From contig NZ_JNIK01000015.1 in the NCBI RefSeq assembly GCF_000701365.1, positions 366,739-430,738 on the forward strand: a stretch of DNA of 64,000 bases, in the 5' to 3' direction. Within the stretch, counting starts at the first letter, position 1. Each line of letters starts with the position of its first letter. Made by a program: the position numbers and the translations under genes. Below the pieces are notes generated by a model. That model saw only the letters and a list, made by a program, of their open reading frames with translations. It had not been told where the DNA came from and made no database searches. Shown in pieces: positions 23,992 through 31,887 of this stretch. This stretch comes from Blastococcus sp. URHD0036. Its GTDB lineage: Bacteria > Actinomycetota > Actinomycetes > Mycobacteriales > Geodermatophilaceae.

Positions 23992-24885
23992 TCAGGCCTC
24001 GGGGATCTCGCGGCCGAAGGTCTCCCGGGTGATCCTCTCGGGCTCGGGGCCGCCGCGGACACCGGTGTCCAGCGCGTCGATCGCGGCCAGCTGGTCGCCG
24101 GTGAGCTCGAAGCCGAAGACGTCGGCGTTCTCGGCGATCCGCGACGGGGTGACCGACTTCGGGATCACCTGACGGCCCTGCTGGAGGTGCCAGCGGAGCA
24201 TCACCTGGGCCGGCGTCCTGCCGTGGGCCGCGGCGATCTCCCCGATCGTCGTGTCCTGCAGCGTGCTGCCGTGCGACCCGTCCCGGTAGAACGTGATGCC
24301 GCCGATCGGCGACCAGGCCTGGGAGAGGATGCCGTGCTCGGCGTCCCTGGCCAGGAGCTCGGACTGGCGGAAGTAGGGGTGGACCTCGATCTGGTTGACC
24401 GCCGGCACGACCGAGGTCTCGGCGAGCAGCCGGGTCAGGTGCTCGGGCATGAAGTTGCTGACCCCGATCGCCCGGACGGCGCCGTCGGCCAGCAGCTCCT
24501 CCAGCGCCCGGTAGGCGTCCAGCGTGAGGTCGAACTCGCCGGGCAGCGCCTGGTGGAGGATCAGCAGGTCGATCTGCTCGACGCCGAGCTTCTGCGCGCT
24601 CTTGTCGAAGGCGTGCAGCGTCTGCTCGTAACCGTAGTCGCTGATCCACACCTTGGTCTCGACGAAGACCTCGTCGCGGGCGAGGCCCGACCGGCGGATG
24701 GCCTCCCCGACCTCCTTCTCGTTGAAGTAGGCGGCGGCGGTGTCGACGTGCCGGTAGCCGACCTCCAGGGCCGTCGTCACGGCCGCGACCGTCTCCTCCG
24801 GCGCCGACTGGAAGACGCCGAACCCCAGGGCGGGGATCTCGACGCCGTTGTTCAGGACGAACGATGTGCTGCTCATGAGGTCCAT
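23992..24885 (-). CDS. aldo/keto reductase
   Basis: A 297-residue NADPH-dependent TIM-barrel reductase of the 2,5-diketo-gluconate reductase type. The catalytic tetrad is visible: Asp and Tyr in VDTAAAYFNEKEVG, Lys in FVETKVWISD and His in LLILHQALPG. The C-terminal phosphate-binding part IPKSVTPSRIAENADVF indicates NADPH. Start ATG 24885; ATG 24876 is also possible. It is the first gene of the AKR-gnd-ADH-cupin run and divergent from the MmyB-type XRE regulator, which is the likely controller. NADPH made by the following gene could feed it. Confidence 0.92.
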   Translation of the reverse strand: MDLMSSTSFVLNNGVEIPALGFGVFQSAPEETVAAVTTALEVGYRHVDTAAAYFNEKEVGEAIRRSGLARDEVFVETKVWISDYGYEQTLHAFDKSAQKLGVEQIDLLILHQALPGEFDLTLDAYRALEELLADGAVRAIGVSNFMPEHLTRLLAETSVVPAVNQIEVHPYFRQSELLARDAEHGILSQAWSPIGGITFYRDGSHGSTLQDTTIGEIAAAHGRTPAQVMLRWHLQQGRQVIPKSVTPSRIAENADVFGFELTGDQLAAIDALDTGVRGGPEPERITRETFGREIPEA

Positions 24886-24965
24886 GCTGGTCGCCCCTCG
24901 CGGTCGGTGGCAGGGCCGGTCGTTCCGGGTACTGACAGGACCTCCCAGCACCTGCCCCGGCTGCC

Positions 24966-24971
24966 TACCGT
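24966..24971 (+). promoter_or_regulatory. -10 box of a leaderless transcript (XRE regulator gene)
   Basis: TACCGT lies exactly seven bases before GTG 24979. No Shine-Dalgarno sequence is present. The same TANNNT-N7-GTG geometry occurs at 51272 and 59781, supporting leaderless initiation. Confidence 0.5.
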
Positions 24972-24978
24972 GGACTGC

Positions 24979-25875
24979 GTGGGCACCCCCGACCTGAACG
25001 CCGAGATCCGTGAGTTCCTCAGCACGCGACGGGCGCGCATCACCCCCGAGCAGGCCGGGCTGCCCGCCTACGGCGGCAACCGCAGGGTCACCGGCCTGCG
25101 CCGCGAGGAGGTCGCGATGCTCGCCGGCGTCTCGGTCGACTACTACGTCCGCATGGAACGCGGCGGGCTCGGCGGCGCGTCCGAGAGCGTGCTCGACGCC
25201 CTGGCCGACGCGCTCCGGCTGGACGAGGCCGAGCGGACCCACCTGTACGCCCTCGCCGAGGAGAGCGGGGCACGCGGGAGGTCACGGCACCGTCCCGCGC
25301 CGACCGCCGTCCGCCCGGCGGTCCAGCAGATGCTCGACGCGATGACCGACGCCCCGGCCTGGGTGCGCAACGGCCGGCACGACATCCTGGCGATGAACCA
25401 GCTGGCGCGGGCGCTCTACTCCCCCGTGCTCGCGGTGCCCGGCCGGCCGGCGAACACGACGCGCTTCGTCTACCTGCACCCGGACGAGGCCCGCGACTTC
25501 TTCGTCGACTACGACCGCATCGCCGCCGACGCCGCGGCCATGCTGCACCTCGAGGCGGGCCGCAACCCGCACGACAAGGCCCTCATCGCGCTGGTCGGAG
25601 AGCTCTCCACCCGCTCCGAGACCTTCCGGCAGCGGTGGGCCTCGCACGACGTGAAGTTCCACCGCAGCGGTCAGAAGCGGCTCCGCCACCCCGTGGTCGG
25701 CCAGCTGGACCTGGACTTCGAGTCGATGGAGCTCTCCTCCGCCCCGGGTCTCCAGCTCAACGTCTACACCGCAGCCGCCGGCACCCCGACCGCCGACGCG
25801 CTGAAGCTCCTCGCCTCGTGGGCGGCCTCGCAGGAGCAGCTGCCGACCGAGACCGCACCGGCCTCCGCGGGCTGA
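24979..25875 (+). CDS. XRE-family regulator with MmyB-like domain (second copy)
   Basis: 298 residues. The helix-turn-helix (VTGLRREEVAMLAGVSVDYY) is followed by the MmyB-like PAS fold (DAPAWVRNGRHDILAMNQLA, then TRFVYLHPDEARDFFVDYD). It has the same architecture as the protein at 13868. GTG 24979 is chosen because a TACCGT box sits seven bases upstream and no ribosome binding site exists; GTG 24970 would add three residues. Divergent from the aldo-keto reductase operon across about 90 bp containing the sequence CTGACAGGACCTCCCAG, a possible operator. Likely a ligand-responsive controller of that operon. Confidence 0.9.
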   Translation: MGTPDLNAEIREFLSTRRARITPEQAGLPAYGGNRRVTGLRREEVAMLAGVSVDYYVRMERGGLGGASESVLDALADALRLDEAERTHLYALAEESGARGRSRHRPAPTAVRPAVQQMLDAMTDAPAWVRNGRHDILAMNQLARALYSPVLAVPGRPANTTRFVYLHPDEARDFFVDYDRIAADAAAMLHLEAGRNPHDKALIALVGELSTRSETFRQRWASHDVKFHRSGQKRLRHPVVGQLDLDFESMELSSAPGLQLNVYTAAAGTPTADALKLLASWAASQEQLPTETAPASAG

Positions 25876-25890
25876 CCAGGGGCGGGCGGC

Positions 25891-27213
25891 TCAGCTGCCG
25901 ATGTCGCCCGGGGGGAGCCCGCCGATGATGCCGCGGGCCAGCTCGTCGTCCCGCGGCGGCCCGCGCCACTCGACGAGCAGCAACGACGCGTCGTCGCTGG
26001 TCCGTCCGCCCCGGGCCGCCATCAGGGTGTGGGACAGCAGCCGGACCGTCTCGGCCACGCTCGACCCCTCGGCGCTGGTCTGCTCGACCAGCTCGTGCAG
26101 CCGGGCCTCGCCGAACTGGCGGCCGTCGGCCAACCGCTCCTCGACGACACCGTCGGTGAAGAACAGCACCCGGTCCCCCGGCTCGAGCTGGGTGGTCTGC
26201 ACCGACGGGACGGCGCCGCCGAACCCCACGGGCCGGGTCACGGGGCCGGTCAGTTCGCTGACGGCACCGGTCGCGCGGATCCGCAGAGCCGCCGGGTGGC
26301 CGGCGTTCACCCAGCTGAAGATCCCGGTCTCGGTGTCCAGCCGGCCCACCTGCGCGGTGGCGAACCGTCCCGGGTGGGACTTCCCGAGGACGTCGTCCAT
26401 GTGCACGTAGAGGTCCGGCAGCGACGCGTCGGAGCGCCGGCCGTGCCGGTAGGCGGCGATCACGACGGTGGCCATGATGGCCGCCTCCAGGCCGTGGCCC
26501 ATCGCGTCGAACACCCCGACGTGCAGGACGTGGTCGTCCAGGGCGTAGTCGAAGCTGTCCCCGCCGACGTCGTAGGCCGGCTCCATGATCCCGGCGAGAG
26601 CGACGTCGGGCGTGGTCATCAGCAGCGGCGGCAACGTCTGCCACTGCAGGTGGGCCGACAGGCTCATCGGGGCCGCGGCGCGCACCTGGGCGAACGTGTC
26701 GGTGTACAGGGACTTGGTGACGATGAGGTCGGCGGTCAGCCCGGCCAGCCGCTGCGCGAGCCGACGGTCGTTGTCGTCGACCCCCGGGAGCGTGAACGCC
26801 AGGACGCCGACGCGGTCGGAGCCGTCGAGCATCGGCAGGTACATCCGCACGGACCCGTCGGACAGCGACTGCTCGACGCGCGCGTCCTGGGCGAACGCGC
26901 GACCGGGCCAGCTCCCGTCGATCGGCGTCGTGTCGCCGACGAGGCCCGCGCCGGTCAGGGGTTGCAGGGTCCGCTGGTCGTAGTCCTGCAGCCAGATGCT
27001 GACGTCGGTCCCGCCGACCGAGGCGATCTCCTGGGCGACCAGCCGCCCGACCAGCCGCGCGGGCATGAGGTGCGCCCGGTCGAGCAACGACCCCAGCACC
27101 CGCTCGCCGAGGCTCTCGGTCCGCGACCGGCCTCGCGCGTCCGCGAAGCCCTGCCCCGGACCGGTGTCCGCCTCCTGGACGGCGGTGCTCTGGTCCATGC
27201 CGTCGTCCGGCAT
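25891..27213 (-). CDS. GAF-PP2C (SpoIIE-type) serine phosphatase
   Basis: 440 residues. The N-terminal 50 residues look unstructured, then a GAF-like sensory domain (about 55-175), then a SpoIIE-class PP2C phosphatase with metal-binding aspartates in YDVGGDSFDYALDD, VGVFDAMGHGLEAA, FFTDGVVEERLADG and RTSDDASLLLV. RsbU-type phosphatases of this kind dephosphorylate anti-anti-sigma factors. ATG 27213. The gene is 109 bp downstream of an anti-sigma-type ATPase gene on the same strand, so the two probably form a partner-switching module, but no STAS antagonist or sigma gene is present in the window. Confidence 0.9.
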   Translation of the reverse strand: MPDDGMDQSTAVQEADTGPGQGFADARGRSRTESLGERVLGSLLDRAHLMPARLVGRLVAQEIASVGGTDVSIWLQDYDQRTLQPLTGAGLVGDTTPIDGSWPGRAFAQDARVEQSLSDGSVRMYLPMLDGSDRVGVLAFTLPGVDDNDRRLAQRLAGLTADLIVTKSLYTDTFAQVRAAAPMSLSAHLQWQTLPPLLMTTPDVALAGIMEPAYDVGGDSFDYALDDHVLHVGVFDAMGHGLEAAIMATVVIAAYRHGRRSDASLPDLYVHMDDVLGKSHPGRFATAQVGRLDTETGIFSWVNAGHPAALRIRATGAVSELTGPVTRPVGFGGAVPSVQTTQLEPGDRVLFFTDGVVEERLADGRQFGEARLHELVEQTSAEGSSVAETVRLLSHTLMAARGGRTSDDASLLLVEWRGPPRDDELARGIIGGLPPGDIGS

Positions 27214-27322
27214 CCGCTCTCCAACCGGCTCCGCCCGTGGGGGTGACCGGTCGGTGACCCAGGCGCACCGGCAGCGCCGGGTCGAACAGCGTGGCGCGCG
27301 CCCCCGAGCGCACCTGCGATCG

Positions 27323-27784
27323 TCAGCTTAGCCGGTGGTCCACGAGGGCCCAGACGACCTTGCTCCCGTCGCCGAGCGGCTCGGTGCCGTAGCTGCTGCT
27401 CAGTCGCGCGACGAGGGCGAGGCCCAGTCCGCCGAGCGCCGCGTCCCGCCCCGGGTCCGGCACGGGCGGGACGTGCTCGGCCGCGTCGACGACGGTGAGC
27501 AGCCAGCAGTCGCCGGTGGCCGCGACCACCACCTCGACCGGAGGCCGGCCGTGCCGCACCGCGTTGCTGACCAGCTCCTCGAACACGAGGACACACCGCT
27601 CGACAGCCGCCTCGGTGGCCTGCTCGCCGTCCGTGAGCATGGCGCTGAGCTGCCTGCGGCCGGCCGTGACGTCGGCGGCCCGGCTGGGCGTCCACCGCCC
27701 GAGGAGGCGGGCATGGGCCGGGTGCACCATGTGCGGACTGCTCGTCCACGCTGCGGGGTCGGGGGTGGAACTGCTGGCCACCAT
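27323..27784 (-). CDS. anti-sigma-factor-like histidine-kinase-type ATPase (RsbW class)
   Basis: A 153-residue single HATPase_c domain. The N box FEELVSNAVRHG, a G1-like VVDAAEH and the G2-like GGLGLALVARLSSSYG are visible. There is no dimerisation or phospho-His domain, so it is a serine-kinase/anti-sigma type rather than a sensor kinase. A possible GTGT-N15-GGGTAT promoter of the stress-sigma class lies about 113-137 bp upstream (27897-27921). It is followed by the GAF-PP2C gene. Together they suggest a partner-switch cascade; the cognate sigma factor and STAS protein must be elsewhere. Confidence 0.85.
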   Translation of the reverse strand: MVASSSTPDPAAWTSSPHMVHPAHARLLGRWTPSRAADVTAGRRQLSAMLTDGEQATEAAVERCVLVFEELVSNAVRHGRPPVEVVVAATGDCWLLTVVDAAEHVPPVPDPGRDAALGGLGLALVARLSSSYGTEPLGDGSKVVWALVDHRLS

Positions 27785-27862
27785 GGGTCTCCCCGTGTCG
27801 TGTGCGGACCGGGGGGACGGGGACCTCGGCTTACGGCGGCCCGACGGGCTGCCGCGCAGTCA

Positions 27863-27881
27863 GCGCTCTCACGGAGAGCGC
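27863..27881 (-). other. 8-bp perfect hairpin in the leader of the anti-sigma/PP2C unit
   Basis: GCGCTCTC and GAGAGCGC pair around a 3-nt loop (ACG). It would lie about 20 bases after the candidate transcription start and 79 bases before the ATPase start codon. It may stabilise or attenuate the message. Only the structure is seen. Confidence 0.4.
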
Positions 27882-27896
27882 GCGACTCCGCTACTG

Positions 27897-27921
27897 ATAC
27901 CCCCGGTACCGCTTCCTACAC
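27897..27921 (-). promoter_or_regulatory. candidate SigB/SigF-type promoter
   Basis: Read on the minus strand: GTGT, 15 bases, GGGTAT. The consensus for SigB/SigF-family promoters is GTTT-N14-17-GGGTAT, so the -10 is perfect and the -35 has one change. It faces the anti-sigma-type ATPase and PP2C genes, which commonly belong to the regulon of their own sigma factor. Confidence 0.45.
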
Positions 27922-27988
27922 CGACCGTGGATCTGGACGGCGGGATCGTCCCGGAGCCGGCCTCCTCCGCAGGTCGCCCGGAACGACT

Positions 27989-28024
27989 CAGGGGCCGTTC
28001 CGGATCACTCCGGAACGGCCCCTG
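27989..28024 (-). terminator. perfect 15-bp hairpin downstream of tRNA-Pro
   Basis: The same CAGGGGCCGTTCCGG arms as the hairpin at 20859, here with loop ATCACT and an extra T-A pair at the base. It starts 11 bases after the tRNA 3' end on the minus strand. The natural reading is the tRNA terminator. Confidence 0.75.
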
Positions 28025-28034
28025 ACGTGCTCTG

Positions 28035-28108
28035 TCGGGCTGACAGGATTTGAACCTGCGACCCCCTGACCCCCAGTCAGGTGCGCTACCAAGCTGCGCT
28101 ACAGCCCG
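28035..28108 (-). tRNA. tRNA-Pro (anticodon GGG)
   Basis: A 74-nt cloverleaf on the minus strand. The 7-bp acceptor stem pairs CGGGCTG with CAGCCCG, the discriminator base is A and the CCA end is not encoded. The anticodon stem CCTGA/TCAGG holds loop CTGGGGG with anticodon GGG, reading CCC and CCU proline codons. The T loop TTCAAAT is canonical. Hairpins flank it on both sides (27989-28024 and 28109-28139). Confidence 0.95.
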
Positions 28109-28139
28109 AGCGGCGGGCGGCTTCCACCGCCCGATCGCT
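28109..28139 (-). terminator. hairpin between der and tRNA-Pro
   Basis: CGGGCGG and CCGCCCG pair around CTTCCA, with AGCG/CGCT extending the base with small bulges. It lies about 45 bp past the der stop and abuts the 5' end of the tRNA. It could terminate the der operon or act in tRNA 5' processing if transcription continues. Confidence 0.5.
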
Positions 28140-28182
28140 GCCTGAGCAGGTTACCGCACCGGCTCCCCCGCCCAGCGCCGGG

Positions 28183-29544
28183 TCAGCCCCCGACGCTCTT
28201 GCGCCGCTCGCTCTCCCGGCCCTCGCGGACCTTGACCGAGATCTCGATCGGCGTGCCCTCGAAGCCCCACCGCTCGCGCAGCTTGCGCTCCAGGAACCGG
28301 CGGTAGCCGGCCTCCAGGAAGCCGGTGGAGAAGACGACGAACCGCGGCGGGCGGACGTCGGCCTGGGTCACGTACTTGATCTTCGGCGCGCGGCCGCCGC
28401 GGGCCGGCGGCGGCGTCTCCTGGACCAGCGCACGGACGTACTGGTTGAGCTCCGCGGTGGGGATGCGGCTCTCCCAGGAGGCCAGCGCCTTGCGCAGGTG
28501 CCCGGCGAGCTTGCCCACGCCGCGCCCACCCTGCGCCGAGATGTTGATCCGGCTGGCCCACTTGATCCGCGAGAGGTCCCGCTCGATCTCGCGCTCCAAC
28601 TGGTCGTGCCGGTCCTCGTCGAGCAGGTCCCACTTGTTGATCGCGATGACCAGCGCGCGGCCGGCTTCGATGACCTGGGTGATGACCCGCTGGTCCTGCT
28701 CGCTGATGACCTCGTCGGCGGCGAGCAGGACGACGGCGACCTCGGCGGCCTGGATGGCGGCCTCGGTGCGCAGGCTGGCGTAGTACTCCATGCCGCTGGC
28801 GGTGTTGACCTTGCGGCGCAGGCCGGCGGTGTCGACGAACCGCCACTCCTCGCCGCCCATCGTGATGATCGAGTCGACCGGGTCCACGGTCGTGCCGGCG
28901 ACCGAGTCGACGACCGACCGCTCCTCCTTGGCCAGCCGGTTGAGCAGGCTGGACTTGCCGACGTTCGGCCGGCCGACCAGGGCCACCCGGCGCGGGCCGG
29001 TCTCGGTCCCGAGCTCGCGGGGCGCCTCGGGCATCGCGTCGAGGATCAGGTCGAGCAGGTCGCCCGCGCCGCGGCCGTGCAGCGCGCTGATCGGCTGCGG
29101 CTCACCGAGTCCCAGTGACCACAGCTCGGAGGCGCCGGCCTCGCTGCGCTCGTCGTCGACCTTGTTGGCCACGAGGATCACCGGCGTCGTGCTGCGCCGG
29201 AGGATCCGCGCCGCCGCGAGGTCGGTGTCGGTGGCGCCGACCTGGCTGTCGACGACGAGCACGATCACGTCGGCGGTCTTCATCGCGAACTCGGCCTGGC
29301 GGGTGATCGAGGCGCCCAGGCCCTCGGCCTTCGGGTCCCAGCCCCCGGTGTCGGTGACGGTGAACCGCTTGCCGTTCCACAGCGCCTCGTAGGAGATGCG
29401 GTCGCGGGTCACGCCCGGCACGTCCTGGACGACGGCGGCCCGGCGGCCGAGCACGCGGTTGACCAGCGTCGACTTGCCCACGTTCGGCCGGCCGACGATC
29501 GCGACGACCGGCAGCGGGACGCCGGTGCCCTCGTCCTCGCTCAT
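28183..29544 (-). CDS. der: ribosome assembly GTPase Der (EngA)
   Basis: 453 residues with two tandem GTPase domains, unique to Der. G1 motifs are [13 protein letters not shown] (N-terminal) and [13 protein letters not shown] (second); G3 motifs are DTGGWDP and DTAGLRR; G4 motifs are NKVDD and NKWDL. A C-terminal KH-like domain ([17 protein letters not shown]) binds rRNA. It is needed for 50S subunit maturation. ATG 29544 overlaps the cmk stop by 4 bases. The cmk-der order matches that recalled for other actinobacteria. Essential housekeeping gene. Confidence 0.98.
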   Translation of the reverse strand: MSEDEGTGVPLPVVAIVGRPNVGKSTLVNRVLGRRAAVVQDVPGVTRDRISYEALWNGKRFTVTDTGGWDPKAEGLGASITRQAEFAMKTADVIVLVVDSQVGATDTDLAAARILRRSTTPVILVANKVDDERSEAGASELWSLGLGEPQPISALHGRGAGDLLDLILDAMPEAPRELGTETGPRRVALVGRPNVGKSSLLNRLAKEERSVVDSVAGTTVDPVDSIITMGGEEWRFVDTAGLRRKVNTASGMEYYASLRTEAAIQAAEVAVVLLAADEVISEQDQRVITQVIEAGRALVIAINKWDLLDEDRHDQLEREIERDLSRIKWASRINISAQGGRGVGKLAGHLRKALASWESRIPTAELNQYVRALVQETPPPARGGRAPKIKYVTQADVRPPRFVVFSTGFLEAGYRRFLERKLRERWGFEGTPIEISVKVREGRESERRKSVGG

Positions 29545-30230
29545 CGGGACACCCCCACGGACTGCTGCGCGAGCTCGACGACCCGGTCCACGACCTGGTC
29601 GCGGTCGAGGTCGGTGCTGTCGACGACGATCGCGTCGGCCGCCGGCCGCAGCGGGCTGTCCTCGCGGGTGCTGTCGTACTCGTCCCGCCGGCGCAGGTCC
29701 GCGGCGATGGCCACGATCTCCGCGTCGTCGGTGACGCCCAGCTGACCGGCCCGGCGCTGCGCCCGGGCCTCGGGAGCGGCGGTCAGGTAGATCTTGCAGG
29801 TCGCCCCGGGGAGGACGACGGTGCCGATGTCCCGGCCCTCGACCACGACGGCGTCGGCCGCCGCGACCAGGGCGCGCTGCTGGTCGACCAGCTGCCGGCG
29901 CACCGCGGGGACGGCCGAGACCGCCGAGACCGCGCGGGTCACCTCGGCGCTCCGGATGCGCTCCGCGACGTCGACGCCGTCCACCTGCACCAGCTCGGCG
30001 CCGGCCGTCGTCCCCACGTCGATGCGGGCCCTGGCGACGACGCCGGCCACCGCCTCGCCGTCCTCCGGGTCGACCCCGGCGTCGAGGACGGCGACGGTGG
30101 CCGCGCGGTACATGGCGCCGGTGTCCAGGTAGGCCGCGTCGATCCGGGCGGCGACGGCGCGGGCGACGCTGGACTTGCCGGTGCCGGACGGCCCGTCGAG
30201 GGTCACCTGGCCGGTGAAGTCGGCGCTCAC
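29541..30230 (-). CDS. cmk: cytidylate kinase
   Basis: A 229-residue nucleotide kinase phosphorylating CMP and dCMP. P-loop [16 protein letters not shown] at the N-terminus, [10 protein letters not shown] next, then the CMP-binding [11 protein letters not shown] and the lid region [18 protein letters not shown]. The start is GTG 30230, overlapping the stop of the chorismate mutase gene by 4 bases (GTGA); its end overlaps the der start by 4 bases. The three genes are therefore translationally coupled. Confidence 0.97.
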   Translation of the reverse strand: MSADFTGQVTLDGPSGTGKSSVARAVAARIDAAYLDTGAMYRAATVAVLDAGVDPEDGEAVAGVVARARIDVGTTAGAELVQVDGVDVAERIRSAEVTRAVSAVSAVPAVRRQLVDQQRALVAAADAVVVEGRDIGTVVLPGATCKIYLTAAPEARAQRRAGQLGVTDDAEIVAIAADLRRRDEYDSTREDSPLRPAADAIVVDSTDLDRDQVVDRVVELAQQSVGVSR

Positions 30231-30589
30231 TGGGCGATGTCCCGTCGGAGGGCGGTCGCGCCGCGCAGGTAGACGTGCGCGATCTCCGACCGCGGCCGGT
30301 CGGTCTCCACGTGCGCCATCAGCCGCAGCACCCGCGGCAGCGCGTGCGGGACGTCGATCTCGGTCGCGCACATGAGCGGGACGTCGCCGAGGCCGAGCTC
30401 GCGGGCGGCCAGCGCCGGGAACTCGGACTTCAGGTCGGGGGTCGCGGTGAACAGGATGCTGATCAGCTGCTCACCGTCGAGGTCGTTGCGCTCGATCACG
30501 GTGCTCACCAGCTCACGCGTGGCCGCCAGCACCTCGTCCCGGTCGTCGGCGTCGACCTGCGTCGCGCCCCGGATGGCTCGGACGGCCAT
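30227..30589 (-). CDS. aroH: monofunctional chorismate mutase, AroH class
   Basis: A 120-residue enzyme converting chorismate to prephenate. It aligns by eye with Bacillus subtilis Aro[19 protein letters not shown] at the N-terminus, the [16 protein letters not shown] segment, [22 protein letters not shown] and the C-terminal [15 protein letters not shown]. This trimeric alpha/beta-barrel class differs from the all-helical AroQ type common in mycobacteria. ATG 30589 with GAGGAG upstream. Four-nt overlap with cmk. Confidence 0.95.
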   Translation of the reverse strand: MAVRAIRGATQVDADDRDEVLAATRELVSTVIERNDLDGEQLISILFTATPDLKSEFPALAARELGLGDVPLMCATEIDVPHALPRVLRLMAHVETDRPRSEIAHVYLRGATALRRDIAQ

Positions 30590-30666
30590 GCACACTCCTC
30601 GATCTCCCACGGCTCCCGCTCGTGGGCGCCCTGCTGAGTCTAGGTGCGCCGCGCGAGCGACTCCCG

Positions 30667-31524
30667 TCACAGACCGACGAGATCGTTCAGCTGGCCGACC
30701 TCGGCCCGGGTGAGCTTGCGGATCGAGCCCGACCGCATGCGCTCGAGCTTCACCGGGCCGATGGCCGTCCGGGTCAGCCGGGAGACCGGCAGCCCGACGT
30801 GCGCCAGCAGCCGCCGGACGATGTGCTTGCGCCCCTCGTGGAGCACGACCTCGACGACCGACTGCCCGGCGTGGGTGTCCACGACCTGGAACGCGTCGAC
30901 CTTGACCTGCCCGTCCTCGAGCTCGACGCCCTGGCGCAGCCGCTTGAACATGTCACGCGGCACCGAGCCCGACACCTGCGCGAGGTAGGTCTTCTTCACC
31001 TCGTAGGAGGGGTGGGCCAGGCGGTGGGCCAGCTCGCCGTCGGTGGTGACGAGCAGCAGCCCCTCGGTGTCCTGGTCCAGCCGGCCGACGTGCACCAGGC
31101 CCGGCGCGAGGTCACCGACCATGTCGCCGATGGTCGGCCGGTTGCGGTCGTCGCTCATGGCGGTGATGACGCCGGAGGGCTTGTTGATCGCGTAGGTGAC
31201 GCGGTCGTCGCGCAGCTCGAGGCGGACGCCGTCGACGGCGATGTGGTCGGTGCTCGGGTGCACCCGCATGCCCTGCACCTGGACGACGGCGCCGTTCACG
31301 CTGATCCGGCCCTCGTCGATCATGTCCTCGCAGACCCGGCGGGAGCCGACGCCGGCGCGGGCGAGCACCTTCTGCAGCCGCTCCCCCTCGGGGTGGCCCT
31401 CCTCGGGCTCCGGGGCGCGGTCGGACGGGTGCGCGGGGGCCAGCTCCATGTCCTCCGACCAGCCTGCTCCGCCCCCGGTCGTGGTGGTCTCGTCGGGGGT
31501 CTCGTCGGTCGGTGCGGTGTTCAT
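30667..31524 (-). CDS. rluB: 23S rRNA pseudouridine synthase RluB-like
   Basis: 285 residues. An N-terminal acidic and low-complexity stretch (about 45 residues) precedes an S4 RNA-binding domain (RLQKVLARAGVGSRRVCEDM) and a pseudouridine synthase domain with the catalytic Asp motif VGRLDQDTEGLLLVTTDG. Such enzymes modify helix 89 of 23S rRNA. ATG 31524 has GGAG about 11 bases upstream. The scpA-scpB-rluB-cmk-der order is the typical actinobacterial arrangement, here with a small membrane-protein gene inserted on the opposite strand. Confidence 0.93.
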   Translation of the reverse strand: MNTAPTDETPDETTTTGGGAGWSEDMELAPAHPSDRAPEPEEGHPEGERLQKVLARAGVGSRRVCEDMIDEGRISVNGAVVQVQGMRVHPSTDHIAVDGVRLELRDDRVTYAINKPSGVITAMSDDRNRPTIGDMVGDLAPGLVHVGRLDQDTEGLLLVTTDGELAHRLAHPSYEVKKTYLAQVSGSVPRDMFKRLRQGVELEDGQVKVDAFQVVDTHAGQSVVEVVLHEGRKHIVRRLLAHVGLPVSRLTRTAIGPVKLERMRSGSIRKLTRAEVGQLNDLVGL

Positions 31525-31585
31525 CGCCGTCCAGTCTCCCACCGACCCCGCGGGTGGCCGACGGCCGTGCGGGAGGATCGGCCCC

Positions 31586-31828
31586 ATGCGGATGGAGCAG
31601 GTGATGGGCCTGGTGCTCGCGGTCATGGGCGTCGGCCTGGTGCTGCTCTCCCGGCGCCTGGTGTGGGAGCACTCCCCCGACAACCCGGTCGCCCGCGAGC
31701 GGACCGGCACGGCGGGCGTCTGGTCCGACCGCGCCCGCAACTTCCACCTCTGGCGGGGGCGGATCGGTGGCGGGGTGTTCGTCGTCGTCGGCCTGCTGCT
31801 GGCGACCGGCGTCCTCCTGGGCGACTGA
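31586..31828 (+). CDS. small two-span membrane protein
   Basis: 80 residues: hydrophobic segment VMGLVLAVMGVGLVLLS near the N-terminus, a polar 40-residue middle (SDRARNFHLWRGR) and a second hydrophobic segment GGGVFVVVGLLLATGVLLG at the C-terminus. ATG 31586 has GGGAGGA upstream. It lies between rluB and scpB on the opposite strand and shares a 61-bp gap with the divergent rluB start. I recognise no family. Codon pattern and ribosome binding site make it a real gene; the function is unknown. Confidence 0.7.
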   Translation: MRMEQVMGLVLAVMGVGLVLLSRRLVWEHSPDNPVARERTGTAGVWSDRARNFHLWRGRIGGGVFVVVGLLLATGVLLGD

Positions 31829-31833
31829 AGCGG

Positions 31834-31874
31834 GCAGAACTGCACTTCTGCACGGTGCATAAGTGCAGTTCTGC
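31834..31874. terminator. nested palindrome, bidirectional terminator
   Basis: GCAGAACTGCACTT and its exact complement (14-bp arms) surround a 13-nt loop that contains its own palindrome TGCAC-G-GTGCA. It sits between converging genes (stop at 31828; scpB stop at 31888). The arms are much richer in A+T than the surroundings. Strong bidirectional terminator is the main reading. Confidence 0.7.
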
Positions 31875-31887
31875 ATCGGGGGCTCCG

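Noticed and set aside
28035..28108. tRNA-Pro as an integration site
   Set aside because: No integrase adjoins it and no duplicated tRNA 3' end was seen in the window.
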